A DNA stretch of 64,000 bases from Dokdonella_A sp046347015 (GCA_046347015.1 JAXMHA010000010.1:1-64000), one strand, 5' to 3'; numbered from the stretch's first letter, positions 27,134 to 36,029 are shown. Numbers and translations are program-made. Notes: generated by a model not told the origin, from the sequence alone.

Positions 27134-28056
27134 GGTTGCGCCGCCGGGGGAACGGCGCCGGCGAGTTCCTTCGGCGGCCCGAACTCGGGCGCCGCGTCCG
27201 GCGGCCCGTAGGGTTCCGGCAGGTCCTTCAGCAGCAGGACCTCGCTGCTGCGGTCGAGTCCGGCAGCCGGTGCGACCGTGGCCCGTGCGAAGAGCCCGCT
27301 CGAATCCTTGCTGATGCCGGTGACGGTGCCGACCGGGAAGCCGGGCGGGAAACGACCGCCGAGTCCCGAGGTCGACAACGTGTCGCCGGCGCGCACGTCG
27401 GCGGAAAGCGGCAGGTACGGCAGCACGAGCTGGTCGATCGCGCCGTTGCCGCGCGCGATGGTGCGCAGGCCGGTGCGGTCGATGACGACCGGGATCGAGT
27501 GCGACGGGTCGGTGACCAGCATCACCACCGACGTGCCGGGAAACACCTCGACCACCTGCCCCATCACGCCATGCGCGTCGATGACCGGCTGGCCGACGCT
27601 GACGCCCTGCCGCGAGCCGGCATCGAGCACGACCCGGTGGCGGAACGGATCGAGGTCGATGTCGACGAGGTGCGCGAGCTGGCCACCGAGTCCGTGGCGC
27701 TTGCGTGCGTCGAGCAGGTCCTTGAGTTCGGCGTTCTGCGCGACCAGCGCATCGAGGCGGTCGAGGCGCGTCGTCGCCAGCAGCAGTGCGTCGCGCAGGC
27801 GGCGGTTCTCGGCGTCGAGCTCGGAGCGGGTCGCCACCGCGTCGCGGGCGGCCCGCGCGGCCTCCGACGGCAACGCCGCGAGCCGGTACACCGGTTCGAC
27901 CACCACCGCCGCGGCCTGCCGGATCGACGCGAGGTAGCCGCGATGGTGATCCAGCACCATCAGCACGCCGGCGGCGGCGATGTACACGATCAGCCGCAGC
28001 GTCGATACGGCTCCGGCGGCGAACAGCGTGGCGTTGTCGTTGCGGGCGATGGCCAC
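27130..28056 (-). CDS. mreC: Rod shape-determining protein MreC
   Basis: A 308-residue bitopic protein. A short cytoplasmic tail, a membrane segment (LRLIVYIAAAGVLMVLDH), a coiled-coil helix around 70-105 (ELDAENRRLRDALL) and the two beta-barrel domains of MreC (IDAHGVMGQVVEVFP, VVIDRTGLRTIARG, SGLGGRFPPGFPVG) are in order. The C-terminal Pro/Ala tail is short. It organises MreB, PBP2 and RodA. It sits about 110 bases downstream of mreB on the same strand. Confidence 0.94.
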   Translation of the reverse strand: MAIARNDNATLFAAGAVSTLRLIVYIAAAGVLMVLDHHRGYLASIRQAAAVVVEPVYRLAALPSEAARAARDAVATRSELDAENRRLRDALLLATTRLDRLDALVAQNAELKDLLDARKRHGLGGQLAHLVDIDLDPFRHRVVLDAGSRQGVSVGQPVIDAHGVMGQVVEVFPGTSVVMLVTDPSHSIPVVIDRTGLRTIARGNGAIDQLVLPYLPLSADVRAGDTLSTSGLGGRFPPGFPVGTVTGISKDSSGLFARATVAPAAGLDRSSEVLLLKDLPEPYGPPDAAPEFGPPKELAGAVPPAAQP

Positions 28057-28168
28057 GAAGGCGGACTCAACGGACGAGGGCGTGGCGCCGGTCCCGCGTG
28101 GCGGTGCCGCACCCGCGGGGCGGGTTCAACATGATAGTCCGCCATCCGCGCCGGCAACGCGCCGGGCG

Positions 28169-29214
28169 TCAGTCCATCGCGAAGAAGTCGCCACCGTGCT
28201 TGTCGACCAGCTCGAGGGCGCGGCCCCGCCGCGGGCGACGCACGTCAGCGGATCGTCGGCGACGTGGACGTGCAACCCGGTTTCCTCCGAAACCAGCCGG
28301 TCGAGGTCGCGCAGCAACGCGCCGCCGCCGGTCAACACGATGCCGCGTTCGGCGACGTCCGAGCACAGCTCGGGCGGCGTCTGCTCGAGCGCCGCCTTGA
28401 CTGCGCCGACGATGCCGGCCAGCGGTTCGTGCAGCGCTTCCAGCACTTCGTTGGCGTTGACGGTGAACATGCGCGGCACGCCTTCGGCGAGGTTGCGGCC
28501 CGAGACTTCGATCTCGCGCACTTCTTCCGGCGGGAACGCGCAGCCGATTTCCATCTTGATGCGCTCGGCGGTCGCCTCGCCGATCAGCGTGCCGTGGTTG
28601 CGCCGCACGTAGTTGATGATCGACTCGTCGAAGCGATCGCCGCCGATCCGCACCGATTGGGAGTAGACGACGCCGTTCAGCGAGATCACCGCGACCTCGG
28701 ACGTGCCGCCGCCGACGTCGAGCACCATCGAGCCGCGCGCCTCGTGCACCGGGATGCCGGCACCGATCGCCGCGGCCATCGGTTCCTCGATCAGGTACAC
28801 GTCGCGCGCGCCGGCCGATTCGGCCGATTCCTTGATCGCGCGCCGCTCGACCTGGGTCGAGCCGCAGGGTACGCACACCAGCACGCGCGGGCTCGGCCGC
28901 AGCAGCCGCGCGCGGTGCACCTTGCGGATGAACTGCTTCAGCATCTCCTCGGTCATCGAGAAGTCGGCGATCACGCCGTCCTTCAGCGGCCGCACCGTGA
29001 CGATGTTGCCGGGCGTGCGCCCGAGCATGCGCTTGGCGTCGGCGCCGACCGCGGCGATGCTGCGCGGGCCGCCCGGGCCACGGTCCTGCCGGATCGCGAC
29101 CACCGACGGCTCGTTCAGGACGATGCCCTGCCCGCGCACGTAGATCAGCGTGTTGGCCGTCCCGAGGTCGATCGAGAGGTCGTTCGAGAAGAGTCCGCGC
29201 AGCGCTTTGAACAT
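28169..29214 (-). CDS. mreB: Actin-like MreB, frameshifted near the C-terminus
   Basis: The first 330 residues are a complete MreB: DLSIDLGTANTLIYV (phosphate 1), LDVGGGTSEVAVISL (phosphate 2), RIGGDRFDE, and LTGGGALLRDLD (adenosine motif). After PLTCVARGG the frame breaks; the conserved end, ALELVDKHGGDFF, is found in another frame and stops at 28169. The break falls in a GGGG run at about 28226-28229; adding one G restores the whole protein. Read literally, the frame would run on to 28126 with a foreign tail. MreB is normally essential for rod shape, so a sequencing indel is more likely than a real mutation. A good promoter lies upstream (29256-29284). Confidence 0.9.
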
Positions 29215-29255
29215 GGTGTGGGCGGACGTCCTGACGGGCCGGGGAAAAGCGGGCT

Positions 29256-29284
29256 AGTCTAGTCGGCGCCTTGCGTTGCAGCAA
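29256..29284 (-). promoter_or_regulatory. Promoter of mreB
   Basis: On the minus strand TTGCTG (29279-29284) and TAGACT (29256-29261) are separated by 17 bases, a good sigma-70 pair. The transcript would start near 29249, about 35 bases before the mreB ATG at 29214. Confidence 0.6.
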
Positions 29285-29450
29285 GCGCGCAGAGGTTAAG
29301 AAAGCCTTGCGCGGCGCGGGTTTTCGGGGCGCGCGAGTGCCTCGGTCCGCTCCGCTCGGCCGACGGCGATGCGACCCTGCCGCCGCGATCCCCTACAATC
29401 GCCGCCGCGACTGCGATCGCCACCTCCCCGACCCAGGCCGACGAACCACC

Positions 29451-30389
29451 ATGCCCGCGCTGATCTGCGGATCCCTCGCCTACGACACGATCATGGTGTT
29501 CGAGGACCAATTCAAGAACCACATCCTGCCGGACAAGGTGCATATCCTGAACGTGTCGTTCCTCGTGCCGCAAATGCGCCGCGAGTTCGGCGGCTGCGCC
29601 GGCAACATCGCCTACAACCTGAAGCTGCTCGGCGACGACCCGATCCCGATGGCGACCGTCGGCCAGGACTTCGGTCCGTACCGCGCCTGGTTCACGAAGC
29701 TCGGCATCCGCCTCGACCAGGTGCGCGAACTGCCGGACATGTTCACGTCCCAGTGCTTCATCACCACCGACCACGACAACAACCAGATCACCGCGTTCCA
29801 CCCCGGCGCGATGCTGCGCAGCCACGAGAACCATGTGCGCGACGTGCCGGACGTCGACTTCGGGATCGTGGCGCCGGACGGGCGCGAGGCGATGCTGCAG
29901 AATGCCGACGAATTCGCCGCGCGCGGCACGCCGTTCATCTTCGACCCCGGGCAGGCCATGCCGTTGTTCGACGGCGCGGAGTTCCGGAACTTCATCGAGC
30001 TGGCCGACTTCGTCACCGCCAACGACTACGAGTCGAACGTGCTGCAGCAGCGGACCGGCTGGTCGGTGGCCGACATCACGCAGCGCGTCAAGGCCTACAT
30101 CGTCACGCGCGGTCCGCACGGTTCGGTGATCCACACGCCGGGCGGCGACTTCGACATCCCGCCGGCGAACGAGCGCAAGGTCACCGATCCGACCGGTTGC
30201 GGGGACGCGTACCGGGCCGGCCTGATCCATTCGATCATGCACGGGTACGACTGGCCGACCACGGGCCGCGTCGCGTCGCTGATGGGCGCGCTGAAGGTGG
30301 AGCAACCCGGTACGCAGAACCAGGTCTTCACGCGCGCGGAATTCGCCGCCGAGTTCCGCCGCCAATTCGGCCACGCACTGCCGGCGTGA
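29451..30389 (+). CDS. PfkB-family sugar/nucleoside kinase (adenosine kinase-like)
   Basis: A 312-residue ribokinase-fold kinase. FGGCAGNIAYNL near residue 45 is the substrate-binding GG motif, and DPTGCGDAYRAG (about 246-257) is the second PfkB signature with the catalytic Asp in GCGD and the anion hole before it. Small insertions (FITTDHDNNQITAFHPGAM) resemble bacterial proteins annotated as adenosine kinase. The likely reaction is ATP-dependent phosphorylation of adenosine or a sugar. The ATG at 29451 was chosen because upstream in-frame sequence is Arg/Ala-rich; TACAAT at 29394-29399 is a plausible -10 box. Transcribed divergently from mreB. Confidence 0.86.
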   Translation: MPALICGSLAYDTIMVFEDQFKNHILPDKVHILNVSFLVPQMRREFGGCAGNIAYNLKLLGDDPIPMATVGQDFGPYRAWFTKLGIRLDQVRELPDMFTSQCFITTDHDNNQITAFHPGAMLRSHENHVRDVPDVDFGIVAPDGREAMLQNADEFAARGTPFIFDPGQAMPLFDGAEFRNFIELADFVTANDYESNVLQQRTGWSVADITQRVKAYIVTRGPHGSVIHTPGGDFDIPPANERKVTDPTGCGDAYRAGLIHSIMHGYDWPTTGRVASLMGALKVEQPGTQNQVFTRAEFAAEFRRQFGHALPA

Positions 30390-30421
30390 TGCCACATGGG
30401 AACAGACCGTCGGAGACGCTC

Positions 30422-30859
30422 ATGACACTCACCCCGTCTTTCGCGTTCATCCTGCTCGCCGCCACGACCCTGCCCGCGCACGCGGCGGGGACACTGCCAT
30501 GGATCGAACTGCACGGCCACCGCATCGACGTCGAGATCGCCGACAACGACGCCAGCCGCGACCAGGGCCTGATGTTCCGCACCGCGCTCGCGCCCGACCA
30601 CGGCATGCTGTTCATCTTCGATGACAGCGAGGTGCAGACGTTCTGGATGAAGAACACGTTGATCCCGCTCGACATGCTGTTCTTCGACGCCGACCGCAAG
30701 CTGGTCAACATCCAGCGACGCGTGCCACCCTGCCACGCGGACCCATGCCCGCTCTATCCGAGTACGGGACCGGCGATGTACGTGCTGGAACTCGCCGGTG
30801 GCGAGGCCGACCGGCTCGGCATCCAGCCGCGCGACGCCTTCACGCTGCACGGCCGGTGA
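30422..30859 (+). CDS. Exported DUF192 family protein
   Basis: A 145-residue protein with a signal peptide (MTLTPSFAFILLAATTLPAHA). The mature part is a full DUF192 domain: RDQGLMFRTAL, GMLFIFDDSEVQTFWMKNT, LIPLDMLFFD and YVLELAGGEADRLGI. The family forms a small beta fold with conserved Trp and Asn; the function is not established. The ribosome site GGAG lies 9 bases before the ATG, and the gene is 32 bases after the kinase, so it is likely to be co-transcribed. Confidence 0.9.
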   Translation: MTLTPSFAFILLAATTLPAHAAGTLPWIELHGHRIDVEIADNDASRDQGLMFRTALAPDHGMLFIFDDSEVQTFWMKNTLIPLDMLFFDADRKLVNIQRRVPPCHADPCPLYPSTGPAMYVLELAGGEADRLGIQPRDAFTLHGR

Positions 30860-30868
30860 CGGCGGTCG

Positions 30869-31096
30869 TCAGCCGATCTCGACCATTTCGAAATCGTCTT
30901 TCGTCACGCCGCAATCGGGACAGGTCCAGGTGTCCGGCACGTCTTCCCAGCGCGTGCCGGGCGCGAGGCCGTCGTCGGGCCAGCCTTCGGCCTCGCTGTA
31001 GATGAAGCCGCAGACGACGCACATGAACTTGCGGAACGGGATGTCGGCGGTGGCGGCCAGCGGGCCGGGCGCCGTGGAGGGTCGTGGATCGGTCAC
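30869..31096 (-). CDS. Rubredoxin
   Basis: A 75-residue iron protein. The four Cys ligands are in CVVCGF and CPDCGV, with the family residues YSEAEGWPDDGLAPGTRW between them. Rubredoxins carry single electrons to alkane hydroxylases, oxygen-detoxifying enzymes and others. An N-terminal extension of about 24 residues precedes the first Cys, somewhat more than usual. The start is a GTG at 31096. It is divergent from thiE, 48 bases away, as often seen in gammaproteobacteria. Confidence 0.95.
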   Translation of the reverse strand: MTDPRPSTAPGPLAATADIPFRKFMCVVCGFIYSEAEGWPDDGLAPGTRWEDVPDTWTCPDCGVTKDDFEMVEIG

Positions 31097-31144
31097 GGGG
31101 GTTATTCTCGCAGCTTGTGCAGTGCGGAAAAAGGACCTGGATCA

Positions 31145-31778
31145 ATGAGACCTGGCCGCCCCCGGATCCGCCGCGGACTCTACGCGATCACGCCGGCGTC
31201 GCATCCTGGCCTGGTCGCGGCCTGCGCAGCCGCGCTCGAGGGCGGCGCAACGGTCCTGCAATACCGCGACAAGTCCAGCGATCCGGCACGCCGCCTCGCC
31301 GAAGCATCGGCACTCGCCGCCCTGTGCGCTGCGCACGGCGTGCCGCTGATCGTCAACGACGACGTCGAACTCGCGACGCGCGCCGGCGCCGCGGGCGTCC
31401 ACCTCGGCGAGGACGACGCGGCGCTGGCCGACGCGCGCGCGCGGCTCGGTCCGGATGCGATCATCGGCGTGTCGTGCTACGACTCGCTCGAACGCGCCCG
31501 GCGATTTGCCGCCGCCGGCGCCGACTACCTTGCGTTCGGGGCGTTCTTCCCGTCGCCGACCAAGCCGCACGCACGCCGCGCGACGCCGACCTGCTGCGAC
31601 AGGCGCGTTCCCTCGGCGTGCCGCTGGTCGCGATCGGCGGCATCACCGTGGACAACGCGCCCGCACTCGTCACCGCGGGCGCCGACGGCGTCGCCGTCAT
31701 TTCCGCGCTGTTCGATGCCGACGACGTGCGCGCTGCCGCGAGACGCTTCTCCTCCTGTTCGACGCCGCATCACCTTAG
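31145..31778 (+). CDS. thiE: Thiamine-phosphate synthase, frameshifted
   Basis: ThiE couples HMP pyrophosphate with thiazole phosphate to give thiamine phosphate. The first 142 residues, from the ATG at 31145, show YAITP, LQYRDKS, LIVNDDVELA, GVHLGEDD and FGAFFPSPTKPHA. Between about 31570 and 31590 the frame breaks; the rest, LLRQARSLGVPLVAIGGI, AGADGVAVISALF, continues in another frame, and a further break near 31750 is needed to reach the natural end SLFDAASP at 31778. Both are explained by single missing bases. If real, the gene would be inactive. ThiC, the other thiamine gene of the window, is 31 kb away. Confidence 0.85.
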
Positions 31779-31920
31779 CGCCGGCGACCTCCTGCCGCTT
31801 CGCACAGGACGGCAGTGGATCACCCGAAGCGAGTCCGGCAACCTGTAGCATTGCGGGACGACCGTACCCATGTTCGTTGCACGCGCGATTCGTTCCGCGT
31901 GGCTGCCGAGCGAGACCCCG

Positions 31921-33211
31921 ATGCCGACCAACCACGACCTCTTCCAGCGTGCGCTTGCACCATCCCCGGTGGCGTGAACTCGCCCGTGCGCGCCTTCAAG
32001 GGCGTCGGCGGCGAGCCGTTCTTCACCGCCCGTGCCGATGGTCCGTACCTGTGGGACGTCGAGGGCAAGCGCTACATCGACTACGTCGGTTCGTGGGGGC
32101 CCATGGTGGCCGGCCACAACCATCCGCACGTGCGCGAAGCGGTCGAACGCGCGATCCGCAATGGCCTGTCTTTCGGCACGCCCTGCGAGCCGAGGTCACC
32201 ATGGCGGAAACGATCGCGCGGCTGATGCCGTCGGTCGAGGTCGTGCGCATGGTGAACTCCGGCACCGAAGCGACGATGTCGGCCATCCGCCTCGCGCGCG
32301 GATTCACCGGGCGTTCGCACATCGTCAAGTTCGAGGGCTGCTACCACGGCCACGCTGACAGCTTCCTCGTCAAGGCCGGCTCCGGCGCGCTGACGCTCGG
32401 TGTGCCGGACTCGGCAGGCGTGCCGAAGGAGTTCGCCGGGTTGACGCTGACGCTGCCGTACAACGACCTCGACGCCGCCAGGGAATTGTTCGCCGCGCGC
32501 GGCGAGACGATCGCCGCGCTGATCGTCGAACCCGTCGCCGGCAACATGAACTGCATCCCGCCGCGCGACGGGTTCCTCGCCGGCTTGCGCGAGTTGTGCA
32601 CGCGGCACGGCGCGGTGCTGATCTTCGACGAGGTGATGACGGGGTTCCGCGTCGCGCCCGGCGGTGCGCAAGCCTTGTACGGCGTGACGCCGGACCTGAC
32701 CACGCTCGGCAAGATCATCGGCGGCGGCATGCCGGTCGGCGCCTATGGTGGACGCCGCGGGATCATGGACCGCATCGCGCCCGCCGGTCCCGTCTACCAG
32801 GCCGGCACCTTGAGCGGCAATCCGGTCGCGATGGCGGCAGGCCTCGCGATGCTCGACCTCGTGCAGGCGGCGGGCTTCCACGACGAACTCGACCGGCGCA
32901 CGCGCCTCCTCACCGACACGCTGAAGGCTGCCGCCGACGAAGCCGGCGTACCGCTCACCATCAACCGCGTGTGCGGGATGTTCGGCCTCTTCTTCACGCC
33001 GGCGAAGGTCGAGACGTACGCGCAGGCAACCGCCTGCGACACCGCGGCGTTCAGGCGTTTCTTCCACGGCATGCTCGAGCGCGGCGTCTACCTCGCGCCC
33101 AGCCCGTTCGAAGCGGGGTTCGTCTCCATCGCGCACACCGAACAGGTCATCGCCGACACGCTGCCGGCGGCGCGCGCCGCGTTCGCGAGAACCACCGCAA
33201 AATCAGCATGA
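31921..33211 (+). CDS. hemL: Glutamate-1-semialdehyde 2,1-aminomutase, frameshifted
   Basis: HemL makes 5-aminolevulinate in the C5 pathway of heme synthesis. From the ATG at 31921, MPTNHDLFQRAL is followed by a break near 31960, then IPGGVNSPVRAFKGVGG through NGLSFGTPC in a second frame, a further break near 32185, and the remaining 340 residues, starting EVTMAETIARLMPS. The PLP lysine is in TLGKIIGGGMPVGAYGG, and YQAGTLSGNP and the pocket EGCYHGHAD are intact. Each break is repaired by one added base. Because heme synthesis is normally indispensable, I read these as sequence errors. The stop overlaps the palindrome that precedes the next gene pair. Confidence 0.9.
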
Positions 33212-33262
33212 ATCATGCTTTACACATATATTCAGTTACAAAATGGTGAAGGCGACTACACT
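33205..33262 (+). promoter_or_regulatory. Palindrome and promoter region before the exported protein/SufR-like pair
   Basis: AGCATG (33205-33210) and CATGCT (33214-33219) form a perfect inverted repeat around AAT. An AT-rich stretch follows with TATATT at 33227-33232. A second possible promoter is GTTACA (33235-33240) and TACACT (33257-33262) with 16-base spacing, the same -10 and spacer as before both delta-60 genes. The palindrome could be an operator for the autoregulating downstream regulator; this is inference. Confidence 0.4.
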
Positions 33263-33304
33263 GTGCGGTGCCGCCAATTGGACGGCGTGAATCCGGAGAT
33301 CCCC

Positions 33305-33964
33305 ATGAAGCCGCTCACCATTGGATGCGCCCTCGCACTCGGCCTGTCGCTGGCCGCCACGTTGCCGTCGGCGATTGCACAGGAACATGCCGCCGAACCG
33401 GCCCACGCGGCCGCCGCTGCAAGCACGGCCGCGCCTCAGCTCCACGCCGCGATGCGTGCGCTGTGGCTTGGCCACATCACCGACACACGCGCGTATGCGA
33501 ACGCGGTCAAGGACGGCAACGCCGCTGCCGCGAAGAAGGCCGCTGACGCCACCGTCGCCAATGCCAAGGACATCGCCCACGCCGTCGCCGGTTTCTATGG
33601 CGAGGCTGGCGGCAAGGAAATGCTCAAGCTGCTCGGCGGTCACTGGGCCGGCGTCAAGGCCATGACCGACGCGCAACATGCCGGCAACAAGGCCGCGCAT
33701 ACGAAGGCACTGAATGAGTTGACGAGCAACGCGACCGCGATCGCGAAGTTCCTGGCCAGCGCGAATCCGAACCTGACCGAGAACGCCGTGTTCGGTCTGC
33801 TCGAGATGCACATCGGCGACCATGAGGCGCAGATCAGCGAGATCATGTCCGGCGACACCGCCGCCGAAGCGGAAACCTGGACGCACATGCAGGCCCACAT
33901 GAACACGCTGGCCGACGCGTTGTCCGACGCCATCGCGAAGCAGTTCCCCACCAAGGCGAAATGA
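33305..33964 (+). CDS. Exported His-containing helical-bundle protein, unknown function
   Basis: A 219-residue protein with signal peptide MKPLTIGCALALGLSLAATLPSAIAQ and an Ala/His-rich linker. The mature part is entirely helical, about five long helices. Histidines recur near helix ends: RALWLGHITD, LLGGHWAG, LLEMHIGDHEAQ and THMQAHMN. That pattern is compatible with a metal- or heme-binding four-helix bundle, but I cannot identify a described family. FYGEAG, FLASANPNL and ADALSDAIAKQF look like conserved turns. Related helical proteins exist in other bacteria as uncharacterised proteins (from memory, unverified). The gene overlaps the next one by ATGA, so the two are translationally coupled. 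Confidence 0.7.
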   Translation: MKPLTIGCALALGLSLAATLPSAIAQEHAAEPAHAAAAASTAAPQLHAAMRALWLGHITDTRAYANAVKDGNAAAAKKAADATVANAKDIAHAVAGFYGEAGGKEMLKLLGGHWAGVKAMTDAQHAGNKAAHTKALNELTSNATAIAKFLASANPNLTENAVFGLLEMHIGDHEAQISEIMSGDTAAEAETWTHMQAHMNTLADALSDAIAKQFPTKAK

Positions 33965-34611
33965 GCACCGCGAGCGCCCTGCGCCAGCTCGGACCCACGC
34001 AGCAGAAGTTGCTGCGCGTGCTCCTGGCGTCGCCGCAGGGCGCCAGCGTCGAGACGCTGTGCGAGAAGCTCGGCGTATCCCACAACGCAGTCCGGCAACA
34101 CCTGACGGCGTTGATTGCTGCGGGTTACGTCGAGCGGGGCGTCTCGCGGCCGACCGGTGGCCGGCCGCAGATGTGCTACGTGCTGCGCCCGGACGGGCGT
34201 GAATTGTTTCCGCGCAACTATGGCCTGATTGCGACCGGCCTGCTGGAGCACCTGTACGCGAAAGCCGGCAAGGCCGATGTGCAGGCGATGCTGGCTGCGA
34301 TCGGTCGCGAGCTTGGCACCGCGGCGGCGAGCCGCATCGACGGCAGCGACGACGAGATCGCGACTGCCCTCGCCGACCAGCTCGACGCCCTCGGCTATGA
34401 AGCACTCGCGGTTCGCCGCGACGGCGAAACCCAGGTCGAAGCGTACAACTGCGTGTTCCACGCGCTGGCCAAGGCACACCCGGACGTGTGCCGTTTCGAC
34501 CTCGCCTTCATGGAAAGCGCGACCGGACGCCCGATCCAGCACATGGAATGCCTGCTCCGCGGCGGCCATGCCTGCCGCTTCCGCATCGGTCCGCGTGACG
34601 ACGAACGGTAG
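33961..34611 (+). CDS. SufR-like winged-helix regulator with C-terminal cysteines
   Basis: A 216-residue DNA-binding protein. The winged helix-turn-helix spans about 10-75 (LCEKLGVSHNAVRQHLTAL as recognition region, GRPQMCYVL as wing). A helical middle part follows. The C-terminal domain has Cys164, Cys177, Cys197 and Cys205, in NCVFHALAKAHPDVC, MECLLRGGHAC. This spacing resembles the Fe-S ligand region of SufR, the repressor of suf operons, so iron-sulfur, NO or oxygen sensing is likely. No suf genes are nearby; the natural target is the coupled exported protein and itself. The ATG overlaps the upstream stop. Confidence 0.78.
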   Translation: MSTASALRQLGPTQQKLLRVLLASPQGASVETLCEKLGVSHNAVRQHLTALIAAGYVERGVSRPTGGRPQMCYVLRPDGRELFPRNYGLIATGLLEHLYAKAGKADVQAMLAAIGRELGTAAASRIDGSDDEIATALADQLDALGYEALAVRRDGETQVEAYNCVFHALAKAHPDVCRFDLAFMESATGRPIQHMECLLRGGHACRFRIGPRDDER

Positions 34612-34669
34612 TCGATGACGGCGCGTCCGACCTCGCCGGGTCGCGGCGCATCGTGCTTCTCCGGGCGAT

Positions 34670-35101
34670 TCAGCCCCGCACGGGTCCGAACACGACATGC
34701 GGGATCCAGTTCCGTGCGCGACGCGCAAGCCGCGTCGCCTCGTCTTCGTCCCCGAGATGGGACTCCACGCGCCGCAATCGCGCGGGATCCATGTCGTCGA
34801 ACGTCTTGACGTTGACGACGGCGTAGAGGATCCCGCCGATCGTGCTCGTGGCCAGCGGGACGACGCCGCAGGTGGAGCAAACGTGGAACTCCGCGGTCTT
34901 CGTGCCGAACCGGTATCGCGACACGGCGGCCGGATCCCGCACCGCCACCGCCAACGAGCCGGTCGGACAGGACGTCCATACGCCGCCATGCTTTACGCAG
35001 AACGAACACGTGCAGGCCCGGGCCGGGATTTCCGCGGGCTCGGGAGTCCAGTCGAGATCGAATGCAATGTTCCCGCAATGGCAGCATCCGGAAATGATCA
35101 T
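34670..35101 (-). CDS. GFA-family zinc protein
   Basis: A 143-residue protein of the GFA (glutathione-dependent formaldehyde-activating enzyme-like, CENP-V) family. Zinc ligands are recognisable: GCCHCGNIAF near the N-terminus, ACTCSFCVKHGG, and VCSTCGVVPL. The remaining fold is a small beta barrel. The family contains few members with proven activity; binding of glutathione adducts is only one possibility. The ATG at 35101 begins MIISGCCHC and fits related proteins. It lies 25 bases after the next gene on the same strand. Confidence 0.87.
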   Translation of the reverse strand: MIISGCCHCGNIAFDLDWTPEPAEIPARACTCSFCVKHGGVWTSCPTGSLAVAVRDPAAVSRYRFGTKTAEFHVCSTCGVVPLATSTIGGILYAVVNVKTFDDMDPARLRRVESHLGDEDEATRLARRARNWIPHVVFGPVRG

Positions 35102-35126
35102 CGTGGCCTCGTTCCGGGCAGCGCGG

Positions 35127-35498
35127 TCACTCGCCCATTCGCGACGACGCCCAGGCGTACAACGTGCACAGGATCCCCGCGACATAGACCAGCCCGAAGA
35201 TTTCCTTGTTGAAACGAGCCAGCCACTCGGGCAGGCAAATGTCGAAGTTGGCGCGGCGATCCGTGGTGCACCGGGCCGCAACGTCGGTCAACGGGCAGCG
35301 CATGCCGTTCGCCCACAGCACGACGACTTCGAGGAAGACGAACGCGACCAGCCCCGCGGCAAGGGTCACGTCACCGAGCAACGCGAACACGGGAATGGCG
35401 AGGATCGCGCCCGCGAACACCGCCCACACCACGGTGTGGAGGATCCTTACGGTGCGCAGTCTGGCCTCGGGGTCCATCGCGATCCTGTGCGGATTCAT
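35127..35498 (-). CDS. Hypothetical small membrane protein
   Basis: A 123-residue protein with three hydrophobic segments: TVVWAVFAGAILAIPVFALL, AAGLVAFVFLEVVVLW and EIFGLVYVAGILCTLYAW. A loop with MRCPLTDVAAR and NFDICLPEWLARFNKEIFG connects the last two. CPLT followed by a Trp-rich periplasmic loop is seen in several uncharacterised inner-membrane proteins. No catalytic motif is evident. The ATG at 35498 was chosen; one at 35477 is possible. It belongs to a run of small minus-strand genes (34.7-38 kb). Confidence 0.7.
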   Translation of the reverse strand: MNPHRIAMDPEARLRTVRILHTVVWAVFAGAILAIPVFALLGDVTLAAGLVAFVFLEVVVLWANGMRCPLTDVAARCTTDRRANFDICLPEWLARFNKEIFGLVYVAGILCTLYAWASSRMGE

Positions 35499-35529
35499 GC
35501 CGGCGTCCGGCAACCGCACGATACGTGGT

Positions 35530-35862
35530 TCACGCGGCTTTCGGAAACCCGTGGAACCCGGCGTAAACCTGCAATGCGAAGACCGCGATCGCGACGAGGA
35601 GCGTCGTGTAGCGGACGCCGGTCGAACGGGGCTGCACACCGGTGCGGAAGTCCTGGTAGATCTGCCCGAACGTGCGGTCGAGTCCGCGCAGGCTCAAAAG
35701 ACCCGGCCGCGACAACGACAGGCCAACGAGTACGAGGATCGCCACCGGCAAACCGTCGAACCAGGCGGGGATCGCGTGGCGTACGTCGGCCAGCACTTCG
35801 AGCGCGAGCGCGGCCAGCATCACGCCGAGCCCGGCCCATTCCCTGTGGCCCGCAGCGACCAT
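35530..35862 (-). CDS. Hypothetical membrane protein with LDRTxGQI motif
   Basis: A 110-residue protein with three membrane segments and the motif RGLDRTFGQIYQDFRTG between the second and third. The same motif and layout occur in the C-terminal half of the protein at 18263-18901, so the two are paralogues. The ATG at 35862 has GAGG 10 bases upstream. Nothing indicates an enzymatic function; the conserved cytoplasmic loop may be a binding site. The region 35863-36029 upstream is without a gene. Confidence 0.68.
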   Translation of the reverse strand: MVAAGHREWAGLGVMLAALALEVLADVRHAIPAWFDGLPVAILVLVGLSLSRPGLLSLRGLDRTFGQIYQDFRTGVQPRSTGVRYTTLLVAIAVFALQVYAGFHGFPKAA

Positions 35863-36029
35863 CGACTCGTCCTCGGCAAGACCCGGGAGTCCGGACCGGC
35901 CCGACCCCCGGGGTGAGGCGAGACGGCCGTCGCACCACGCGTTGCCCGACGGGACGACTCCGGGTGGGACGCCCTTCGGACCGGAACTCCGGTGCCGAGT
36001 TCCGCGCGGCTGCGTTGCCGCCGCCCGGA

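Noticed and set aside
31921..33211. hemL as a genuine pseudogene
   Set aside because: The rest of the protein is perfectly conserved and the pathway is normally indispensable; two single-base corrections restore everything.
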